Origin: Oscillospiraceae bacterium
Lineage (GTDB): Bacteria > Bacillota > Clostridia > Oscillospirales > Acutalibacteraceae
Direction: 5' to 3'
DNA length: 64,000 nt
Assembly: GCA_015066625.1 (NCBI GenBank)
Contig: SVOC01000004.1
Span: 1 to 64,000 of the forward strand
In this document: positions 25,015 through 33,156 of the stretch, piece by piece
How the letters are laid out: the number at the start of each line of letters is the position of its first letter
How positions within the stretch are numbered: position 1 is the first letter of the stretch
Made by a program: the position numbers and the translations under genes
Notes under the pieces: generated by a model
Databases searched by the model: none
The model's input: only the letters and a program-made list of their open reading frames with translations
Told to the model about the DNA's origin: nothing

Positions 25015-26085
25015 TTGTCAACTATACTTGAACAGAAATGCCCGAATTGCGGCGGTGCGGTGGAATTTGATGTTGGCGCACAAAGGCTGAAATGTCCATT
25101 CTGTGATACCGAGTTTGATATTACCGCTATGCCTGAAGATACAGCAAATCAGGTTGAGCAAATCAACTGGAATTCGCAGGGCGCACAGTGGGGCGCAGGC
25201 GAAACAGACGGTATGAGCGTTTATGCCTGCAATTCCTGCGGCGGAGAAATTGTTGCCGATACCACAACGGGTGCAACAACCTGCCCTTACTGCGGCAATC
25301 AGGTTGTTATGAAGGGACAGTTTTCGGGCGCATTGAAGCCTGACCTTGTAATTCCTTTCAAGCTTGATAAAAAAGCGGCAAAGGAAGCACTCAAAAAGCA
25401 TATTTCAACCAAAAAATTCGTGCCGAAATCATTCCTTGCCGATAACCGCCTTGAAGAAATCAAAGGCGTTTACGTGCCGCATTGGCTTTTTACCTGTGAT
25501 GCAATCGGCAACGCAAACTACAAGGCAACGAAGGTCAGAAAATGGTCTGACGAAAACTACAACTACACCGAAACCTCATATTTTGAGGTTTACAGAAGCG
25601 GCAACATAGGCTTCGACAACATTCCCGTTGACGGCTCAACCAAAATGCCCGACGACCTTATGGAATCCGTTGAGCCCTTTGATTTGTCGCAGGCGGTGGA
25701 TTTCAACACGGCGTATCTTGCAGGCTATCTTGCGGATAAATACGATGTCACGGCAGAAGAAAGTATGCCCAGAGCCAATGAAAGAATCAGACAAAGCATA
25801 ATCGATTCGTTCAGGGAAACCGTAAAGGGATATGACGAGGTTGAAAATCAAGGCGCAAATATGAACGTTGCAAACGGTATTTATAAATATGCACTCTATC
25901 CCGTATGGCTTCTCAACACAAAGTGGAACGGTGAGAATTTTACCTTTGCAATGAACGGACAGACGGGCAAATTCGTGGGTAACATTCCCACGGATAAAAA
26001 AGCCGTCACAAAAGCGTCACTTCTTCTCGGTGCAGGCATAGGTGCCGTTATCTACGGTCTTATGTGGCTGATTGAGCTGCTTTAA
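25015..26085 (+). CDS. TFIIB-type zinc-ribbon membrane protein
   Basis: A 356-residue protein. Two zinc ribbons open it: CPNCGG...CPFCD (about 9-30) and CNSCGG...CPYCG (about 75-96). A soluble beta-rich domain follows (105-325: LVIPFKLDKKAAKEALKKH, then VYVPHWLFTCD and YALYPVWLLNT), and a transmembrane helix ends it (about 333-354). This arrangement is common in Firmicutes proteins annotated only as zinc-ribbon membrane proteins. Start is TTG at 25015 with AAGGAGATGA upstream. It is the fourth gene of the SPFH operon. Confidence 0.75.
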   Translation: MSTILEQKCPNCGGAVEFDVGAQRLKCPFCDTEFDITAMPEDTANQVEQINWNSQGAQWGAGETDGMSVYACNSCGGEIVADTTTGATTCPYCGNQVVMKGQFSGALKPDLVIPFKLDKKAAKEALKKHISTKKFVPKSFLADNRLEEIKGVYVPHWLFTCDAIGNANYKATKVRKWSDENYNYTETSYFEVYRSGNIGFDNIPVDGSTKMPDDLMESVEPFDLSQAVDFNTAYLAGYLADKYDVTAEESMPRANERIRQSIIDSFRETVKGYDEVENQGANMNVANGIYKYALYPVWLLNTKWNGENFTFAMNGQTGKFVGNIPTDKKAVTKASLLLGAGIGAVIYGLMWLIELL

Positions 26086-26097
26086 GGAGGTGCGGAT

Positions 26098-26859
26098 ATG
26101 ACTAAAAAGATTTTTGCGGCTTTGATTGCGCTTATAATTTGTCTTTCGGCGGTGATTTCCGCATCTGCTTATACTCAGGAGTACGTTATCGACTATGCGG
26201 ATAAATTATCTTCAGGCGAACTCGAAGAACTTAATTTGTTTGCCGAAAAGCTTGAAACAGCTTACGGAGTTGCCGTGCTTTTCTGCATAACCGAAGGTAC
26301 GGGCGACGTAACTGCCGATGAATTTGCGTCGGAAACTTACAGTGATTATACCGATAATGAAAACGGAATAATAATCGTTCACGATGATTGGAACAACGCG
26401 TATTGTGTGTTTACTTCGGGCAATGCGGAAGAAACATTTACCAATGCCGCCGTTGACAGCATGAATGACGCCTATGACTTGAACGAGAGCTATTACGGCG
26501 GAATTTATGCCTGCTATAACCTTGCGATGGAATATCTTGAAAACGGCTATTCGGGCGGATACGTTTATGAAAGCGAAGAGTTTGTTTATGCAGGCGAATC
26601 AGACGAGCCGAAAACAGAAAATGAAAAAGACGGTGTTTCAATTATTTGGCTGCCCGTTTCGCTTCTTATCGGTCTGCTTGTCGGCTTTATTATCATCAAT
26701 TCCGTTGCATCAAAAAATAAATCCGTTAAAATGCAGGAGAATGCAACCGTTTATACCAGACCCGGCAGTATGGTTATAACGGGAAGTGCGGATAATTTCC
26801 TTTATAAAAACCTTGACCGTACCGAAAAACCAAAGCAGACAGAAAATCAGAATAAATAG
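26098..26859 (+). CDS. TPM-domain exported membrane protein
   Basis: A 253-residue protein: signal peptide (1-24, SASA), TPM domain (about 28-150: YVIDYADKLSSGELEELNLF, then VAVLFCITEG and GIIIVHDDWNNAYCVFTSG), a Ser/Glu-rich spacer, a transmembrane helix (about 182-203) and a cytosolic tail. TPM domains have been linked to phosphatase activity and photosystem repair but are of uncertain role in Firmicutes, where they often lie beside zinc-ribbon and SPFH genes. AAGGAGGTG precedes the ATG. Confidence 0.8.
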   Translation: MTKKIFAALIALIICLSAVISASAYTQEYVIDYADKLSSGELEELNLFAEKLETAYGVAVLFCITEGTGDVTADEFASETYSDYTDNENGIIIVHDDWNNAYCVFTSGNAEETFTNAAVDSMNDAYDLNESYYGGIYACYNLAMEYLENGYSGGYVYESEEFVYAGESDEPKTENEKDGVSIIWLPVSLLIGLLVGFIIINSVASKNKSVKMQENATVYTRPGSMVITGSADNFLYKNLDRTEKPKQTENQNK

Positions 26860-26874
26860 AGCGGAGGATAAAAT

Positions 26875-27330
26875 ATGGATTTTATCGGCAAATGGAATTT
26901 TCATTCAATAGGTACATATACGGATGACGACCAGCTGGTTTATCTGACAGCAGAAGACTATCTTGATTCGCCTATGCTTTATATAGACGAAACAGATAAA
27001 GATGCCGTTGACGAAGAAATGAAGGAACGCAAAAAGATTATCGGTATGCAGATTAAAATATGCGATGACGGCAAAATGTATATGCTTATGCCTCTGCCCG
27101 AGGGCGTGTCGCAGGCTGAGGTGGATAAAGCGGTTGCGGCAGGATATTTCACTCTCGTTGACGGTATGATTGCCGATTCACCAATGAAGTGGGAACTGCG
27201 TGACGGTGAACTTTGGTACGACACAGGAATCAATGGCGAGGTTTTTGACGAAGAAGCAGAAACATGGGTAAAGGCGCTTGATGAAAGCGGATATTTTACC
27301 TTTATGAATTACAGATTTATCAAAGAATAG
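26875..27330 (+). CDS. Lipocalin-like cytosolic protein, unknown
   Basis: A 151-residue soluble protein opening DFIGKWNFHSI and closing YFTFMNYRFIKE, with alternating short strands (MQIKICDDGKMYMLMPLP, then MKWELRDGELWYD). This recalls small lipocalin/calycin-type proteins that begin with a GKW motif. It is acidic and has no signal peptide. It lies within the SPFH operon between the TPM and DUF6935-like genes, each with its own GGAGG site. Confidence 0.5.
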   Translation: MDFIGKWNFHSIGTYTDDDQLVYLTAEDYLDSPMLYIDETDKDAVDEEMKERKKIIGMQIKICDDGKMYMLMPLPEGVSQAEVDKAVAAGYFTLVDGMIADSPMKWELRDGELWYDTGINGEVFDEEAETWVKALDESGYFTFMNYRFIKE

Positions 27331-27342
27331 GAGGCAATACCA

Positions 27343-27954
27343 ATGGGATTTTTTGATTCACTCAAAAGACAGGCAGAATCCGCACTTAAAAGAGAGGTTT
27401 CGCAGGGCATTAACAAAGCGGTAAACAACGCTACACAGGCTGTGGGCAAAGGAAGAAACCACACCGAAACCTTTACCTTTGCGTCACTTCCCACAAATGT
27501 TGCAGAGCTTCAGGCTCTGCCCGAAGCAAGCCTTGATTCCGCCTTCAAGACAACTGCACTCACTCTTGCGGCTTTGTGCAATTATGAGAACAATCCCGAC
27601 GCAACAATTGAAATGCTCAACTTCTTAAAAGGTCCTGCAGAGGTCAGCGGCTTTGAAAAGCAGTTTATCAAAGAGCATCTCGGCTCCGACCCTTATAAAG
27701 CTCGTTCGTATTTTGAGGGTGCAACTCCGCAGAACAGCTATAAGCCTGATGTACCCTACAAAATTACCGTTATCGAAAACCCTTATTCCTTCGATAATGC
27801 AGATTGGGCAACGCTCTATGTCAGAAGCGGCGGTGCAGATAACCCCAGACCTATGAAGCTTCGCAGAAAGCCCTCAACAGGTCAATGGTTCCTGGTTGAA
27901 ATCCAATGCCTTTCGGATATCCGTGTGCCCGTAGAGGAAGACCCCTGGGCATAA
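27343..27954 (+). CDS. DUF6935-like protein
   Basis: A 203-residue soluble protein. It begins with an amphipathic helix (MGFFDSLKRQAESALKREVS) suited to peripheral membrane contact, followed by a helical block (55-125) and a strand-rich C-terminus (ADNPRPMKLRRKPSTGQWFL) that matches my recollection of the DUF6935 family. The start has AGGAGG. It follows the previous gene by 12 bases. Function unknown; membership in the SPFH operon suggests a membrane-surface role. Confidence 0.55.
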   Translation: MGFFDSLKRQAESALKREVSQGINKAVNNATQAVGKGRNHTETFTFASLPTNVAELQALPEASLDSAFKTTALTLAALCNYENNPDATIEMLNFLKGPAEVSGFEKQFIKEHLGSDPYKARSYFEGATPQNSYKPDVPYKITVIENPYSFDNADWATLYVRSGGADNPRPMKLRRKPSTGQWFLVEIQCLSDIRVPVEEDPWA

Positions 27955-27974
27955 ATATTAAAGGAGATGTAGAT

Positions 27975-29405
27975 ATGAAAAAAATATTCGCATTACTTCT
28001 TGCACTTTTAATGGTATTTTCGCTTGCCGCTTGCGGCGACGATACTCCCGATAAGCCCGACAACACAAAACAGCCGTCTGCCAATTCCGATGCAAACATT
28101 GAAGCATCGCTCTTTACCGTTGCTTACGGCGGCGACTGGATAAACATTGAAGACGACTTCAAAAATGAAGAAGGATACTCCAAGGCTGTTCTTCAGATTC
28201 TCGACCCCGAGGACAACGAATATTACTTGGTTGAGGCAACAATCAGCGTTGAAATTGACGAGCCCTACGATTTCCGTGAGGACCTTGTATATTACGGCTT
28301 TAATCAGTATGAATACAAGGAAAACAATGCTTATGAAACCGTAAAAGTCGGCGGCGTTGACCTTCTTAAGTATGACGACGGCGATGACACACTCGTTTAT
28401 TTCAACCGTGTTGAGGGTGCAAACGCATCGGTTTATGTTGAGTTTGATGCAACCGACACCGGCGACAGCCGCATTCAGGCACTTCTTGACGGCATAACCT
28501 TCAAGCTTGAGGATATCGGAAACGAAGACGGTCCCTGGGAGTGGGAGGGCGAAAGATTCTCGGCAGATGCCGCAAGCGTAAATGCAGGTGCATTTACCGT
28601 TACTTCAACATTCGTTCCCTTTGAAGCACCCGTTACAACCTTTGAAATCTTTGACCATTCCGTTGCCGTAATCGGCGACAGAGTATATGTTCTTGTTGAC
28701 GGCGAACTCAGCGAATGCCACTATGACGGTACAACTCTTGCCTTTGTTAACAAAATCGAGCTTCCCGAAGACGATTACGACAGAATTGAAGCAACTGCAG
28801 ACGGCACACTCTGGGTAAGCGGTTCAATGAATGATATTCTCTGCATAAAGGACGGCAAAACAGTTGCAACATACGAAGATATCGACAATCTCGCAATTCA
28901 TCCGTCAGGTGCCTGGGGTGTTAACTTCTTCACTTCCAACGAATGTGCGATCGTTACCTTCAGCGGAAATACATACACCTCAACTCCCGTAACCTTCAAA
29001 GAAGCGGGTACAATAATGAATCTGTGCGTTGATGAGAACAATATTTATGTCTGTGCAAATGCGGCTGACGACAGCGGTCACAAGATTTTCATTTACAACA
29101 AAGACGGTGTTCTTCAGAAAACTCTCTGCGATGCAGAAGGCGAAGGTCTCGGCAGCGTTACTTTTGTTACACAGACATCAAACGGCTACATTGCTTTTGA
29201 CGGCAACATGAGAGACGTTCTTCTTTGGGATAACAACGGCAATTTCATTGCAGAGATTTCTGACGGAGATATTTTCTCCACAAATTACCCGTGGTTCTGC
29301 GATTCCGCAGTTCTTGATGACGGAAGCATTATTACAATTATGACAGATGAGCGTGAAGACCGTTCGGCAACAGAGCTTGTAGCGTTCATCGTCAAAGGAT
29401 TTTGA
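27975..29405 (+). CDS. Lipoprotein with beta-propeller-like C-terminal half
   Basis: A 476-residue lipoprotein; lipobox SLAAC with Cys at about 20. Residues 30-190 form one domain (DWINIEDDFKNEEG, then DTLVYFNRVEGANASVYVEF). Residues about 210-476 have repeated strand quartets (IGDRVYVLVDGELSECHYDG, ADGTLWVSGSMND, DENNIYVCANAADDSGHK) like a beta-propeller sensor or binding domain. The ATG at 27975 follows AAGGAG; the longer upstream frame overlaps the preceding gene. Its stop overlaps the next start. Confidence 0.7.
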   Translation: MKKIFALLLALLMVFSLAACGDDTPDKPDNTKQPSANSDANIEASLFTVAYGGDWINIEDDFKNEEGYSKAVLQILDPEDNEYYLVEATISVEIDEPYDFREDLVYYGFNQYEYKENNAYETVKVGGVDLLKYDDGDDTLVYFNRVEGANASVYVEFDATDTGDSRIQALLDGITFKLEDIGNEDGPWEWEGERFSADAASVNAGAFTVTSTFVPFEAPVTTFEIFDHSVAVIGDRVYVLVDGELSECHYDGTTLAFVNKIELPEDDYDRIEATADGTLWVSGSMNDILCIKDGKTVATYEDIDNLAIHPSGAWGVNFFTSNECAIVTFSGNTYTSTPVTFKEAGTIMNLCVDENNIYVCANAADDSGHKIFIYNKDGVLQKTLCDAEGEGLGSVTFVTQTSNGYIAFDGNMRDVLLWDNNGNFIAEISDGDIFSTNYPWFCDSAVLDDGSIITIMTDEREDRSATELVAFIVKGF

Positions 29406-30691
29406 TGATAATGGATAAGCTGAAAAGAATTATCGGCATATTACTGGTTTTGTGTTTCATAGTTGCTTTCACCTCTTGCGGAGAAGGTTCTCCGCAGGAG
29501 GTTACTCCGAATGAAACAACACAGATTGCCGAAAATGAAGCAAGTGAAGAAATAACCGTTCTTTCACTCAACAAAGAATATATCTCTCATTACGAATGGT
29601 ACGAAGATCATCCCGAAATGCTTGTAAGAAGCGAATATACGGATATTACCCTTGATAAATCAATGGAGAAAAAATATCCTCTTCTTGCCCAAACTCTCAC
29701 GGAAACTTCCGTTATGAGAAAAAGAGCAATGGAAGAAGAAAAGGATAATTTCATCGTTACCGCTACCGAAGAATTTTTGAACGACAGTGAAGCTTTTTCA
29801 ACCTATGTTTCTACTCTTGATGTTCAGGTACGACGTGCCGACAGTGTTGCAGTCAGTATTCTTGAAGATTACAATTCGGAAACTGACAGAGCTTTCAACT
29901 GCCTTAATTACGACACGAAAAGCGGAAAACTGCTTGCTCTTTCCGATGTTGTAACGGATATTGTAAAGCTTCCGTCAATTGTTGAAAAGGTTATTATGAG
30001 CCGTATAGGTGAAGAAGAGCCATTCGGTGAAACTGCCATTCCCGATTATTTCAAAAACACTCCGGAAGAAGATATCACGTGGATACTTGAATATAACGGC
30101 ATAACCTTTTATTTCGAGTCGGGTGCCGTTGCTCCAACGAATTTCGGCATACAAACAGCAACGGTGACCTTTGCAGAGCATCCCGATTTGTTCTATAAAA
30201 AATATACCGCCGTGCCCGATGCCTATGTTGTAAGACTGCCCTTATCGTCACCGTTCTTTACCGATTTGACAGGTGACGTCAGAAGTGAGGAGCTTATCGT
30301 TTCGGGTAACTATGACCATGACGGCAGATATTATTACACGCTTGCTATTTCTTCCGAAAGCTCAAGCTATGAGGTAGACTGGTTTTCCTATGACCTGAAT
30401 CCGTATTATGTCAAAACCGCAGACGGCGACAGCTTCCTCTATGTATTCAGCGAGGAAAGCGAAGCGGAAGACCGACAGATGATTCTGTGCGTATTCAGCC
30501 TTAAAAACGGTGAAATCAAACAGGTCAGCGAAACGGACACAAGTTTGCTTTACAGAGGCAATAATGTTTTTGCCTTGCCGACAGACCCCGAAAATCTTCT
30601 GCTTTACAACTACGGAAAAGATACTTCTGATTCTCTTTTCAGAGTTGGCAAAAGCGGAATGCCCGAACAAAAAAAGTTAAAGGCAAATTGA
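29405..30691 (+). CDS. DUF3298-type lipoprotein
   Basis: A 428-residue lipoprotein; lipobox AFTSC. The middle (about 60-275) resembles the DUF3298/RsiV-like fold: long helices with DITLDKSMEKKYPLLAQTL, then FNCLNYDTKSGKLLALSDVV and ITWILEYNGITFYFESG. The C-terminal 130 residues form a second beta-rich domain. The ATG at 29405 overlaps the previous stop (TGATG) and AAAGGA lies 5 bases upstream; ATG 29411 is an alternative. It is the last gene of the SPFH operon, followed by a terminator. It probably faces the outside, like its neighbour. Confidence 0.72.
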   Translation: MIMDKLKRIIGILLVLCFIVAFTSCGEGSPQEVTPNETTQIAENEASEEITVLSLNKEYISHYEWYEDHPEMLVRSEYTDITLDKSMEKKYPLLAQTLTETSVMRKRAMEEEKDNFIVTATEEFLNDSEAFSTYVSTLDVQVRRADSVAVSILEDYNSETDRAFNCLNYDTKSGKLLALSDVVTDIVKLPSIVEKVIMSRIGEEEPFGETAIPDYFKNTPEEDITWILEYNGITFYFESGAVAPTNFGIQTATVTFAEHPDLFYKKYTAVPDAYVVRLPLSSPFFTDLTGDVRSEELIVSGNYDHDGRYYYTLAISSESSSYEVDWFSYDLNPYYVKTADGDSFLYVFSEESEAEDRQMILCVFSLKNGEIKQVSETDTSLLYRGNNVFALPTDPENLLLYNYGKDTSDSLFRVGKSGMPEQKKLKAN

Positions 30692-30705
30692 ATATTAAAT
30701 ATTAA

Positions 30706-30743
30706 AAAATCCGAACCCTGTCTTGAGACAAGGTTCGGATTTT
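30706..30743 (+). terminator. Terminator of SPFH operon
   Basis: AAAATCCGAACC pairs with GGTTCGGATTTT across a 14-base loop. It ends 7 bases before the tRNA-Pro 3' end and can also serve the tRNA on the other strand. Confidence 0.88.
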
Positions 30744-30750
30744 CATCTTT

Positions 30751-30826
30751 TGGTCGGAGTGCAGAGTTTCGAACTCTGGGCCTCGTGGTCCCAAACCACG
30801 CGCGCTACCAGCTGCGCCACACCCCG
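30751..30826 (-). tRNA. tRNA-Pro (TGG)
   Basis: A full cloverleaf on the minus strand: acceptor CGGGGTG/CACTCCG (one G-U), D arm GCGC-AGCTGGTA-GCGC, anticodon arm CGTGG-TTTGGGA-CCACG with anticodon TGG, T arm CAGAG-TTCGAAA-CTCTG, and an encoded CCA. Its 3' 42 bases recur at 21170-21212. Confidence 0.93.
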
Positions 30827-31028
30827 ATTGATATTAAATTGTAAGTTGTATTCCTGCACAAAGCAAGCTGAAAAAATCCGCTTTGCGCTACCGCTATCGG
30901 TCAGAAACATTGTCGCACTGCTCGCTTGGAGCGCTTCGCATTGCTCTGTGTTTCTTCCTGCTCCGTCATCGCCTTCATCCGCCACAGGCGGCGGCAATGC
31001 CCGAGCCACCACACCCCGATTGTTATTA
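30818..31028. repeat. 190-bp segment flanked by copies of the tRNA-Pro 5' end
   Basis: CACACCCCGATTG(A)TATTA at 30818-30836 (the tRNA 5' end plus flank) recurs at 31010-31028 with one mismatch. The enclosed 170 bases are GC-richer, contain short inverted repeats (CCGCC/GGCGG) and no recognisable gene. It looks like an insertion or slippage duplication immediately upstream of the tRNA gene. Any frame read across it is probably spurious. Confidence 0.5.
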
Positions 31029-31065
31029 CATTTTATGATATTTGCGGCAGAATGTCAACTGAAAA

Positions 31066-31623
31066 TCACATTAATTTGCTGATTTCTTTCATTACTCTTG
31101 CCACGGGCAGACCTACAATATTGAAGTAATCGCCTTCGATTTTCTCAACGAGCACACAGCCCTTGCCCTGAATACCGTATGCACCCGCCTTATCCATAGG
31201 CTCGCCTGTTTCAACATAAGCGTTGATTTCATCGGCTGTCAGGTCATAGAATTTCACCTTACTTACCTGAGCGAAGGTGGTTTTTTTATCTCCGCAGGCA
31301 AGGCAAACACCGGTTATAACCTTATGCTCAACACCCGAAAGCATTGAAAGCATACGGCAGGCATCGGCTTTATCGGCAGGCTTGCCGAGAATTTTCCCCT
31401 CTGCAACAACAATGGTATCCGCACCGATAACAATGCTGTCCTTATGATTTTCCGCAACTGCAGCAGCTTTTCTCTCAGCAGTCATAACCGCCGCATTCTC
31501 GGGCTTTGTACCTTCGGGAACGGTTTCATCAACAGCCGCAACAACAATTTCAAACTCCGCACCTGCGGTTTCAAGCAGTTCCTTGCGGCGGGGAGATGCG
31601 GATGCAAGAATTATTTTATTCAT
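31066..31623 (-). CDS. maf: Maf-like nucleotide pyrophosphatase
   Basis: House-cleaning pyrophosphatase of 185 residues that hydrolyses non-canonical or specific NTPs to NMPs. Maf hallmarks: ILASASPRRKELL at the N-terminus, the VDE motif in AAVDETV, IVIGADTIV with the catalytic Asp, and GAYGIQGKG near the C-terminus. The ATG at 31623 overlaps the nudF stop by 8 bases; a GTG at 31632 is possible. Overlap with nudF makes a two-gene nucleotide-sanitation operon. Maf proteins have also been linked to septum formation. Confidence 0.92.
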   Translation of the reverse strand: MNKIILASASPRRKELLETAGAEFEIVVAAVDETVPEGTKPENAAVMTAERKAAAVAENHKDSIVIGADTIVVAEGKILGKPADKADACRMLSMLSGVEHKVITGVCLACGDKKTTFAQVSKVKFYDLTADEINAYVETGEPMDKAGAYGIQGKGCVLVEKIEGDYFNIVGLPVARVMKEISKLM

Positions 31624-32179
31624 TGCTGCCACCGCCTATAAGTCCCCTGCGCTGCATTTCCGCAACACGCATAATAAGTGTCTGTGTTTTGCCGTCGGGA
31701 ATTTCGCCGTTTATAACCATATCAACAGCCTTATTAAGAGGGATTTTTTCAACTTCAAGATATTCATCCTCGTCAAGGTGAATACCCACATTTTTAAGCT
31801 GCCAGCCTGCATAAAGATGGATGATTTCGTTAACGTACCCCGGGGTAGGATAGAATTTGCCCAGATCCGCATATTTTTCGGCAGCAAAGCCCGTTTCTTC
31901 CGCAAGCTCACGCTTGCCTGCTTCAAAGGGGTCTTCGCCCTTTTCAAGCTTGCCTGCGGGAAGCTCAAGCACGACTTCCATATAGGGATATCTGAACTGA
32001 CGGACAAACAGAAGCTCATTCTTATCCGTCAATGCGGCAACGCAAACGCCGCCGTTATGCTCAACAACCTCACGGATACAGGGTTTACCTGTAGGGAGAG
32101 CCGCTTTGTCACGGCGTACATTTATAATTTTACCTTCAAAAACATAAATTTTTTCTGTTGTTTTTTCAAAAAGGTCCAT
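31616..32179 (-). CDS. nudF: NUDIX ADP-ribose pyrophosphatase
   Basis: NUDIX hydrolase of 187 residues that splits ADP-ribose to AMP and ribose-5-phosphate. The Nudix box is clear: G followed by EAGKRELAEETGF (about 80-98). The preceding strands (VRQFRYPYMEVVLELPAGKLE) and the downstream TPGYVNEIIHLY match the ADPRase subgroup. The start has GGAGGGATATT upstream. It is translationally coupled to maf. It could also dispose of ADP-ribose released by the macro/ARH proteins encoded 20 kb away; that link is speculative. Confidence 0.92.
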   Translation of the reverse strand: MDLFEKTTEKIYVFEGKIINVRRDKAALPTGKPCIREVVEHNGGVCVAALTDKNELLFVRQFRYPYMEVVLELPAGKLEKGEDPFEAGKRELAEETGFAAEKYADLGKFYPTPGYVNEIIHLYAGWQLKNVGIHLDEDEYLEVEKIPLNKAVDMVINGEIPDGKTQTLIMRVAEMQRRGLIGGGSNE

Positions 32180-32241
32180 AATATCCCTCCGGCAAATCTA
32201 TACAATAATTATATCACGTATTTTTAATAAATACAAAAAAT

Positions 32242-32261
32242 AGCCGCCCTTTTGGACGGCT
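32242..32261 (-). terminator. Terminator of the 5S rRNA gene
   Basis: AGCCGCCC pairs with GGACGGCT (one mismatch) around TTTT, 10 bases beyond the 5S 3' end on the minus strand. Confidence 0.75.
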
Positions 32262-32270
32262 AAATTAAAA

Positions 32271-32388
<118 letters not shown>

Positions 32389-32390
32389 TA

Positions 32391-32412
32391 AAAAAACGCA
32401 ACGGCGTTTTTT
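32391..32412 (-). terminator. Hairpin between thiT and 5S gene
   Basis: AAAAAACGC pairs with GCGTTTTTT around AACG. It can end thiT transcription; it also falls in the few leader bases of the 5S transcript, where it may act in processing. Confidence 0.65.
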
Positions 32413-32424
32413 GAATGCTTGATG

Positions 32425-32453
32425 ATTATATACTAATTGTCGATGTTTGTCAA
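32425..32453 (-). promoter_or_regulatory. Consensus SigA promoter of 5S rRNA gene
   Basis: On the minus strand TTGACA, 17-base spacer, TATAAT: a perfect match, 36 bases before the 5S 5' end. Confidence 0.85.
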
Positions 32454-32483
32454 GGGCTTTTTCAAAAATTTTTTAAATTATTT

Positions 32484-33071
32484 TTAAATAATATTTTTCT
32501 TTTTAAGATTGAATATTTTGCCTACCGCAACAAGACCCACAACGGTCAGAATCAATTCTATTGCCATATATGAACCGTTGTAGACAAAGGAATAAACACC
32601 CACAGCCATATCCTCGGGGCAGTAGCCCGACCAGATTGTGACACCGCTTACAAAATGACATAAAAACCTGATTACGCAAACAACCGCACCGCCGAGAGCA
32701 AGCTCTGCCGTCTGATTGCCGCCGATTTTATCTCTGAACATTCCGCCCAGACCAAGGCAGCCGAAAGCAACAAGATAATCGGCGAATGCAACGATAAGAT
32801 ACGCCGCAATTCCCGAAACATAGGTAAAGTTTTTGTAGCCCATAATCATTTCAAATATTGCCAGAGCAAGTGCCGCAGGCAAGCCGTTTTTAACACCGTG
32901 ACGGTAAGAAACAAGTATAATCGGAACCTGACCGAACATACTGAATCCGCCGCCGTAGGCATAGGGCCAGGGAATAAAATCCGACACAATGAAAACGGCA
33001 ATCGAAAGGGCGACCATCATTGCACTTTCCGCAAGAATGTGGTTTTTGTTGGTTTTCTGAGCTTTTGACAT
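32484..33071 (-). CDS. thiT: ThiT thiamine transporter S-component
   Basis: Substrate-binding membrane subunit of an ECF transporter for thiamine, 195 residues, six transmembrane helices (about 13-190). Characteristic features are the aromatic-rich first half (DFIPWPYAYGGGFSMFGQVPI) and the conserved YRHGVKNG motif. The TPP riboswitch directly upstream confirms the substrate. The energising EcfA/A'/T genes are not here and would be shared from elsewhere. It ends at the hairpin 32391-32412. Confidence 0.92.
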   Translation of the reverse strand: MSKAQKTNKNHILAESAMMVALSIAVFIVSDFIPWPYAYGGGFSMFGQVPIILVSYRHGVKNGLPAALALAIFEMIMGYKNFTYVSGIAAYLIVAFADYLVAFGCLGLGGMFRDKIGGNQTAELALGGAVVCVIRFLCHFVSGVTIWSGYCPEDMAVGVYSFVYNGSYMAIELILTVVGLVAVGKIFNLKKKNII

Positions 33072-33105
33072 AAGTTTTCTCCTTTCTTCTGAAAGGGTGT
33101 GAATA

Positions 33106-33132
33106 AGAAAAACCCGACGGATTTCCGTCGGG
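33106..33132 (-). terminator. Riboswitch expression-platform terminator
   Basis: CCCGACGG pairs with CCGTCGGG around AAAT, then TTTTTCTT on the minus strand, between the TPP aptamer and thiT. Confidence 0.85.
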
Positions 33133-33156
33133 CGTAAAATGCACTGAGGCTGTTTT

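Larger units (their letters stand above)
21170..30826. mobile_element. Candidate tRNA-Pro-bounded genomic island
   Basis: An intact tRNA-Pro (3' end at 30751) and a same-orientation 3' fragment (21170-21212) enclose 9.5 kb. The topology matches integration into the tRNA 3' end: intact gene, cargo, duplicated 3' end. Cargo is one membrane regulator and a nine-gene SPFH/zinc-ribbon/lipoprotein operon. There is no integrase, relaxase or excisionase, so if real it is a stabilised or mobilisable relic. Independent tRNA duplication is the alternative. Confidence 0.35.

Noticed and set aside
30743-31012. 89-codon minus-strand frame across tRNA-Pro and the GC-richer segment
   Set aside because: It reads straight through the tRNA gene and lacks a ribosome site; composition is that of the inserted repeat, not of a protein.
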